From DASTCC01 sp035711465 (GTDB lineage Bacteria > Acidobacteriota > Vicinamibacteria > Vicinamibacterales > SCN-69-37), in contig DASTCC010000054.1 in the NCBI GenBank assembly GCA_035711465.1, positions 1 through 9,679 of the forward strand: DNA of 9,679 nt, written 5' to 3'. Below, one piece after another: positions 6,613 through 9,679 of this stretch; the stretch's first letter is position 1; every line of letters begins with the position of its first letter. Both the position numbers and the translations under genes were made by a program. The notes under the pieces were generated by a model that did not search any database, had not been told where the DNA came from, and was given only the letters and a program-made list of their open reading frames with translations.

Positions 6613-7952
6613 CCACCCAGGCCGCTCCCGCCGCTGGAACCACGGGCCACGCACAGGTCGGGATCGTGACCGCCGTGGCGCTCGTCGCCGGGAACATGAT
6701 CGGGTCGGGCGTATTTCTGCTGCCCGCCTCGCTCGCGCCGTTCGGCGGCTTGAGCTTCGTGGGCTGGGCGATTTCGTCGCTCGGCAGCATCGCGCTCGCG
6801 CTCGTCTTCGCGCGCTACGCGCGGATCTCCCCTGACGCCGGCGGCCCGTATGCCTACGCGCGTCGATCGTTCGGCGATCTGCCGGCGTTTCTCGTGGCCT
6901 GGAGCTACTGGATGTCGGTCTGGGCGACGAACGCGGCGCTGGCGGTCGCGTTCGTCGGCTATCTCGATCCGTTCGCGCCAACGGTGGTCCGCGATCCCCT
7001 GAAGGCGGCCGTATTGGCGGTGGCGATCGTCTGGCTGCTCGTCTTCATCAACAGCCGGGGGGTGCGCCAGTCGGGGCAGGTCCAGGTGTTGACGACGGCG
7101 ATCAAAGTCGTGCCGCTGCTCGCGATCGGCATCGTCGGTCTGGCGCAGGTCGAGCCATCGCACTTCGACGTGCCGGCCACCGCGACCAGTCCGGTCGCCG
7201 CGGTGATGGCGACGGTGACGTTGACGCTGTGGGCATTTCTGGGGCTCGAGTCGGCGACGATCCCCGCCGATCACGTCCGCGATGCCGCCCGCACGATCCC
7301 GCGCGCGACGATCATCGGCACGGTGACGGCGGCGGCGATCTACATCGTCAGCACCACGGGCGTGAGGGGCGTGCTGCCGCCGGCGATGCTCTCGCAGTCG
7401 ACGGCGCCGTTTGCCGACGCCGCCGGCCTGCTGTTCGGATCGGGCGCCGCCGGCCTGGTCGCGATCGGGGCGGCGATCTCCTGTTTCGGCACGCTGAACG
7501 GCTGGACGTTGATGGTCGGCCAGCTGCCGCGCGCGGTTGCCAGGGACGGATTGTTTCCCGCGGTGTTCGCGCGCGTCTCCTCGCGCGGCACGCCTGTCGC
7601 CGGGATGGTCATCGGCGGCGCGTTGTCGACGGCGCTGATCGCGGCGAACTACGCCGACGATCTGGTCGCGCTGTTCACGTTCATCATCCTGCTCTCGACG
7701 CTCGGCACGCTCGTGCCCTACGTCATCTGTTCGCTGGCCGCCGTGCTGCGCCGCCCCGGCACCGTGAGCGCCCAGGTGCCGTCGACGCCGGTGGCGACGA
7801 CCGTGGCGATCGCGGCGTTGGCGTACGCGATCCTCGCGGTGATCGGCGCCGGCGGACAGGTGCTGGCGCTTGGCACGCTCGCCTTCGTCGCCGGGCTGCC
7901 CGTCTTCTACTGGTCGCGCCGGCAGCGGCTGGCGCCTTCGATGCATGCCTGA
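6609..7952 (+). CDS. AdiC-like APC-family amino acid/polyamine antiporter
   Basis: This 447-residue inner-membrane carrier of the basic amino acid/polyamine antiporter group in the APC superfamily has about 12 membrane segments. Compared from memory with E. coli AdiC (arginine/agmatine exchanger), the substrate-site features line up with a constant offset of 6-7 residues: GSG in helix 1 (32-34), YAYARR (81-86), Y100 and W105-N108 in helix 3, W208 with the glutamate E214 in helix 6 (TLWAFLGLES), and W299 in helix 8 (GWTL). PotE has different residues at several of these sites, so arginine, agmatine or a related guanidino substrate is more likely than ornithine/putrescine. The start GTG at 6609 overlaps the FMN reductase stop by 4 nt; its stop overlaps the next gene by 8 nt. 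Substrate and direction are inferred. Confidence 0.88.
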   Translation: MTTQAAPAAGTTGHAQVGIVTAVALVAGNMIGSGVFLLPASLAPFGGLSFVGWAISSLGSIALALVFARYARISPDAGGPYAYARRSFGDLPAFLVAWSYWMSVWATNAALAVAFVGYLDPFAPTVVRDPLKAAVLAVAIVWLLVFINSRGVRQSGQVQVLTTAIKVVPLLAIGIVGLAQVEPSHFDVPATATSPVAAVMATVTLTLWAFLGLESATIPADHVRDAARTIPRATIIGTVTAAAIYIVSTTGVRGVLPPAMLSQSTAPFADAAGLLFGSGAAGLVAIGAAISCFGTLNGWTLMVGQLPRAVARDGLFPAVFARVSSRGTPVAGMVIGGALSTALIAANYADDLVALFTFIILLSTLGTLVPYVICSLAAVLRRPGTVSAQVPSTPVATTVAIAALAYAILAVIGAGGQVLALGTLAFVAGLPVFYWSRRQRLAPSMHA

Positions 7953-8829
7953 CGACCTGTTTCGCCCGCCCTCGGAGGTCGGACGCCTCGCCCGCGTCGT
8001 CCTCAAGCACGCGCGCGACGCGTTTCACAGTGACGTCGCCATCGAGTCGGAATGGCGCGTGCTGAACTTCACGTCGCCGCCGAATCTGCAGAAAGCGATC
8101 GCCGAGTACGATCGGTTCCAGGAGATCATCGCCAGCACCGGCGCCGAGATCCGCTGGCTGCCGGTCCGGCCGGGCACCGGGCTCGATTCGATCTACGTCC
8201 GCGACGCGTCGGTGATCTGCGATCGCGGCGCGATCATCTGCAACATGGGCAAGCCGCAGCGTGCCTGGGAGCCGAGCGCGCAGGAGACCGCCTTCCGCGA
8301 GTGGGGGATCCCGATCGCCGGCGAAATTCGAGCGCCAGGCCGCCTCGAAGGCGGCGACGTCGTCTGGCTCGACGCCCGGACGATCGCCGTCGGCCGCGGC
8401 TACCGGACCAACGACGAGGGCATCCGGCAGCTGAAGGAGTTGCTCGGCGCGTCGGTGGACGATGTCATCGTCGTGCCCCTGCCGCACTGGAAAGGGGCCG
8501 GCGACGTGTTCCACCTGATGTCGATCATCAGTCCCGTCGACCACGACCTTGCCGTCGTATACTCCCCGCTGCTACCGGTGCCATTTCTCGAGACGCTGCT
8601 CGGACGTGGAATGCAACTCGTCGAGGTGCCCGACGGCGAGTTCGATTCGCTCGGTCCCAACGTGCTGGCGATCGAGCCGCGCCGCTGCGTGATGGCCGCC
8701 GGCAGTCCACGCACGCGCCGGCTGCTGGAAGCGGCGGGCGCGGAAGTGCACGTGTACGTCGGCAGCGAGATCAGCCTCAAGGGCGGCGGCGGGCCGACCT
8801 GCCTGACCAGGCCGATCGAACGCTTCTGA
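7945..8829 (+). CDS. DDAH/arginine-deiminase-type guanidino-modifying hydrolase (amidinotransferase superfamily)
   Basis: This 294-residue protein of the pentein fold resembles dimethylarginine dimethylaminohydrolase (COG1834 group). The substrate-binding segment is DSIYVRD (81-87), EGGD follows at 135-138, the catalytic histidine is H190 in DVFHLMS, and the nucleophile is C286 in GGGGPTCLTRP near the C-terminus, so the Cys-His-Glu machinery is intact. Enzymes of this group turn arginine or methylarginines into citrulline plus ammonia or a methylamine; others are amidinotransferases. It lacks the N-x-H-C signature of agmatine deiminase. ATG at 7945 lies within the end of the carrier gene (8-nt overlap, different frame), and no other in-frame start is available nearby. 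It closes the five-gene chain. The specific substrate cannot be read from sequence. Confidence 0.87.
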   Translation: MPDDLFRPPSEVGRLARVVLKHARDAFHSDVAIESEWRVLNFTSPPNLQKAIAEYDRFQEIIASTGAEIRWLPVRPGTGLDSIYVRDASVICDRGAIICNMGKPQRAWEPSAQETAFREWGIPIAGEIRAPGRLEGGDVVWLDARTIAVGRGYRTNDEGIRQLKELLGASVDDVIVVPLPHWKGAGDVFHLMSIISPVDHDLAVVYSPLLPVPFLETLLGRGMQLVEVPDGEFDSLGPNVLAIEPRRCVMAAGSPRTRRLLEAAGAEVHVYVGSEISLKGGGGPTCLTRPIERF

Positions 8830-8836
8830 TTCCTCG

Positions 8837-8869
8837 TCCAATACCGCGATCGGCATCGCGCTCATTGGA
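8837..8869. other. Two-part hairpin between the operon end and the small membrane protein
   Basis: TCCAAT (8837-8842) pairs with ATTGGA (8864-8869), and inside it CGCGAT (8845-8850) pairs with ATCGCG (8855-8860) around the tetraloop CGGC. The two 6-bp stems are separated by a small internal loop (2 and 3 nt). It starts 8 nt after the hydrolase stop codon. No T-run follows, so it is not a standard intrinsic terminator. It could be an RNA-stability or processing element, a weak terminator, or a protein-binding dyad. Confidence 0.55.
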
Positions 8870-8884
8870 GCACGCCGCCGGTCT

Positions 8885-8889
8885 GGAGG
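8885..8889 (+). promoter_or_regulatory. Strong Shine-Dalgarno GGAGG of the 95-residue membrane protein
   Basis: GGAGG lies 8 nt before the ATG at 8898, optimal spacing. It fixes the start of the small gene and contrasts with the other genes in the window, which overlap the preceding gene or carry -10-like boxes near their start codons. Confidence 0.75.
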
Positions 8890-8897
8890 CTGTCCCC

Positions 8898-9185
8898 ATG
8901 GTGATCAAGAAGGTGAATCCGCTCTCGTGCGCGAAAGTCGCCGCTGTGATCTACGCCGGAATCGGCTTAATCATCGGCGGCATGTTCTCGTTGCTGGCGA
9001 TGGCCGGTGGTTTCGCCTCGGAAACGAGCCGCGGCGGGCTTTTCGGGATGCTCGTTGGCGCCGGCGCGATCATCGTCGCGCCAATCATTTACGCGTGCAT
9101 GGGCTTTCTCGGCACGTTGATCGCGGCCGTCATCTTCAACATCGCGGTGGGCATCGTCGGCGGCGTGGAGATAGAGGTCGCCTAG
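8898..9185 (+). CDS. Small conserved-type membrane protein of unknown function
   Basis: This 95-residue protein has a basic cytoplasmic start (MVIKKVNPLSCAKV), a hydrophobic helix at about 13-39, a short polar link (SETSRGG, 41-47), and a long hydrophobic stretch at about 48-90 that can hold two helices. It ends in an acidic tail, VGGVEIEVA. The layout resembles small membrane proteins described as DUF3566-like, with a 'GGIEIE' ending, but I recall that family only loosely and do not assign a function. The start is firm because of the GGAGG at 8885. It lies 68 nt after the guanidino hydrolase, separated by a hairpin, so it may be read through from the operon or be its own unit. A terminator follows it. 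Confidence 0.82.
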   Translation: MVIKKVNPLSCAKVAAVIYAGIGLIIGGMFSLLAMAGGFASETSRGGLFGMLVGAGAIIVAPIIYACMGFLGTLIAAVIFNIAVGIVGGVEIEVA

Positions 9186-9200
9186 GGGCTGGCGCTTCGC

Positions 9201-9221
9201 GCTCGCGGCTCGGGGCTCGGA
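9201..9221 (-). repeat. CCGAGCC heptamer-like repeat run
   Basis: On the minus strand this reads TCCGAGCC, CCGAGCC, GCGAGC with about 7-bp periodicity. It shares its words with the repeats at 3242-3265 and 1842-1863. It lies between the stop of the small membrane protein and the terminator stem. Confidence 0.5.
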
Positions 9222-9228
9222 ACGTGCC

Positions 9229-9260
9229 AGGGGACGGGGGCGGTGCTCCCGTCCCCTTTT
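9229..9260 (+). terminator. Intrinsic (rho-independent) terminator
   Basis: GGGGACGGG (9230-9238) and CCCGTCCCC (9248-9256) form a perfect 9-bp stem, extendable by A9229-T9257, with a 9-nt loop. TTTT follows directly at 9257-9260. It lies 43 nt downstream of the small membrane protein and ends 19 nt before the next start codon. Confidence 0.85.
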
Positions 9261-9279
9261 GTCGTACCATCGGGCCGCG
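9261..9279 (+). promoter_or_regulatory. Putative -10 of the amidohydrolase gene, possibly leaderless
   Basis: TACCAT (9265-9270, TAnnnT form) lies 9 nt before the ATG at 9280, and no Shine-Dalgarno is seen between them. Any -35 box would have to overlap the terminator hairpin. The assignment rests on position and the two invariant bases only. Confidence 0.35.
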
Positions 9280-9679
9280 ATGCTCCGCCCGACATCTCGA
9301 CGACTTCTCGCCATCGGCCTGGCCGCGGCGATCGCTTCGGTGGCCCTCGACGCCAGGCAGGCGCGCGGACAGGCGACGCCAGCGCCTGTCTACGTCCTCA
9401 CGCCGTCTCGCGTCTTCGACGGCGAAGCAGTTCATGACGGCTGGATTGTCGTCGTCCGCGGCCAGCGTATCGAGGGCGCGGGGCCGCCAAGCGAGGTTGC
9501 CGTGCCTGCCGGTGCGGAAGCGATCGATCTCAACGGCCAGACGCTGTTGCCCGGCCTGATCGACGCGCATTCGCACGTCCTGCTCCACGCCTACAACGAA
9601 ACAGCCTGGAACGATCAGGTTCTGAAAGAGGCCGAGTCGCTCCGCGTCGCGCGGGCGGTGAATCACCTGAAGGCGACGC
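9280..9679 (+). CDS. Exported metal-dependent amidohydrolase, N-terminal part
   Basis: Only the first 133 codons are in the window; the gene runs off the right edge without a stop. Residues 1-31 are a Sec-type signal peptide (basic LRPTSRRLL, hydrophobic LAIGLAAAIASVAL). The mature part opens with the small beta-domain of the amidohydrolase superfamily (TPSRVFDGEAVHDGWIVVVRGQRIEGAG, about 41-68) and then GQTLLPGLIDAHSHVLLH, in which H97 and H99 are the first metal ligands. This resembles the imidazolonepropionase-like/TolB-associated exported amidohydrolases frequent in Acidobacteria. The remaining ligands and the substrate cannot be judged. It is separated from the upstream genes by a terminator, so it starts a new transcription unit. 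Confidence 0.85.
   Translation, partial: MLRPTSRRLLAIGLAAAIASVALDARQARGQATPAPVYVLTPSRVFDGEAVHDGWIVVVRGQRIEGAGPPSEVAVPAGAEAIDLNGQTLLPGLIDAHSHVLLHAYNETAWNDQVLKEAESLRVARAVNHLKAT

Noticed and set aside
5264..7952. A classical AdiA/AdiC-type acid-resistance or agmatine deiminase (AguA/AguB) pathway
   Set aside because: No decarboxylase or N-carbamoylputrescine amidase is present, and the downstream hydrolase lacks the agmatine deiminase active-site signature.
6450..8006. A 518-codon minus-strand frame opposite the APC carrier
   Set aside because: It is a low-complexity Arg/Asp/Gln/His product antisense to a clear membrane transporter.
1..9679. Mobile elements, CRISPR arrays, phage genes, tRNA or rRNA genes
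   Set aside because: I saw no transposase, integrase, spaced direct-repeat array or RNA-gene signature on either strand; the tandem repeats present are short and lack spacers.

Overview
The window is GC-rich (about two-thirds G+C by eye) and densely coded. It most likely comes from an acidobacterium, perhaps of the class Vicinamibacteria. The main pointer is an 'Acidobacterial duplicated orphan permease' (ADOP) gene translationally coupled to a small PadR regulator. Secreted M28 peptidases, DUF2911 domains and TolB/imidazolonepropionase-like amidohydrolases, common in that phylum, fit as well. The taxon is inferred; there is no rRNA gene here.

Layout. (1) Positions 1-35 hold an 11-bp tandem repeat downstream of ADOP. 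(2) Positions 36-3115, minus strand, are a two-gene unit, PadR then ADOP permease, joined by a TGATG stop/start overlap. (3) Positions 3116-3299 are a divergent intergenic region with -10-like hexamers 6 nt from each start codon, a short dyad and GC-rich repeats. (4) Positions 3300-8829, plus strand, are five overlapping genes: a secreted M28 peptidase fused to DUF2911, an agmatinase/arginase-type ureohydrolase, an NAD(P)H-dependent FMN reductase, an AdiC-like APC antiporter, and a DDAH/arginine-deiminase-type hydrolase. (5) Positions 8830-8897 are a short gap with a clean two-part hairpin. (6) Positions 8898-9185 encode a 95-residue membrane protein with the only textbook Shine-Dalgarno in the window. 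(7) Positions 9186-9279 hold a strong intrinsic terminator that almost touches the promoter of the next gene. (8) From 9280 to the window end is the start of an exported amidohydrolase.

How the genes may work together. Three of the five genes in the central operon belong to families acting on guanidino compounds or basic amino acids: the ureohydrolase, the AdiC-like carrier and the guanidino-modifying hydrolase. With a secreted aminopeptidase in front, the simplest model is scavenging and breakdown of peptide-derived arginine or a modified arginine. The peptidase frees it, the carrier exchanges it, the DDAH/ADI-type enzyme makes citrulline, and the ureohydrolase acts on a second guanidino compound to release urea. 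No arginine decarboxylase, ornithine carbamoyltransferase or carbamate kinase is visible, so the substrates are open. The FMN reductase has no obvious place in this scheme. This operon is the most interesting content; the individual families are known and the combination is an inference.
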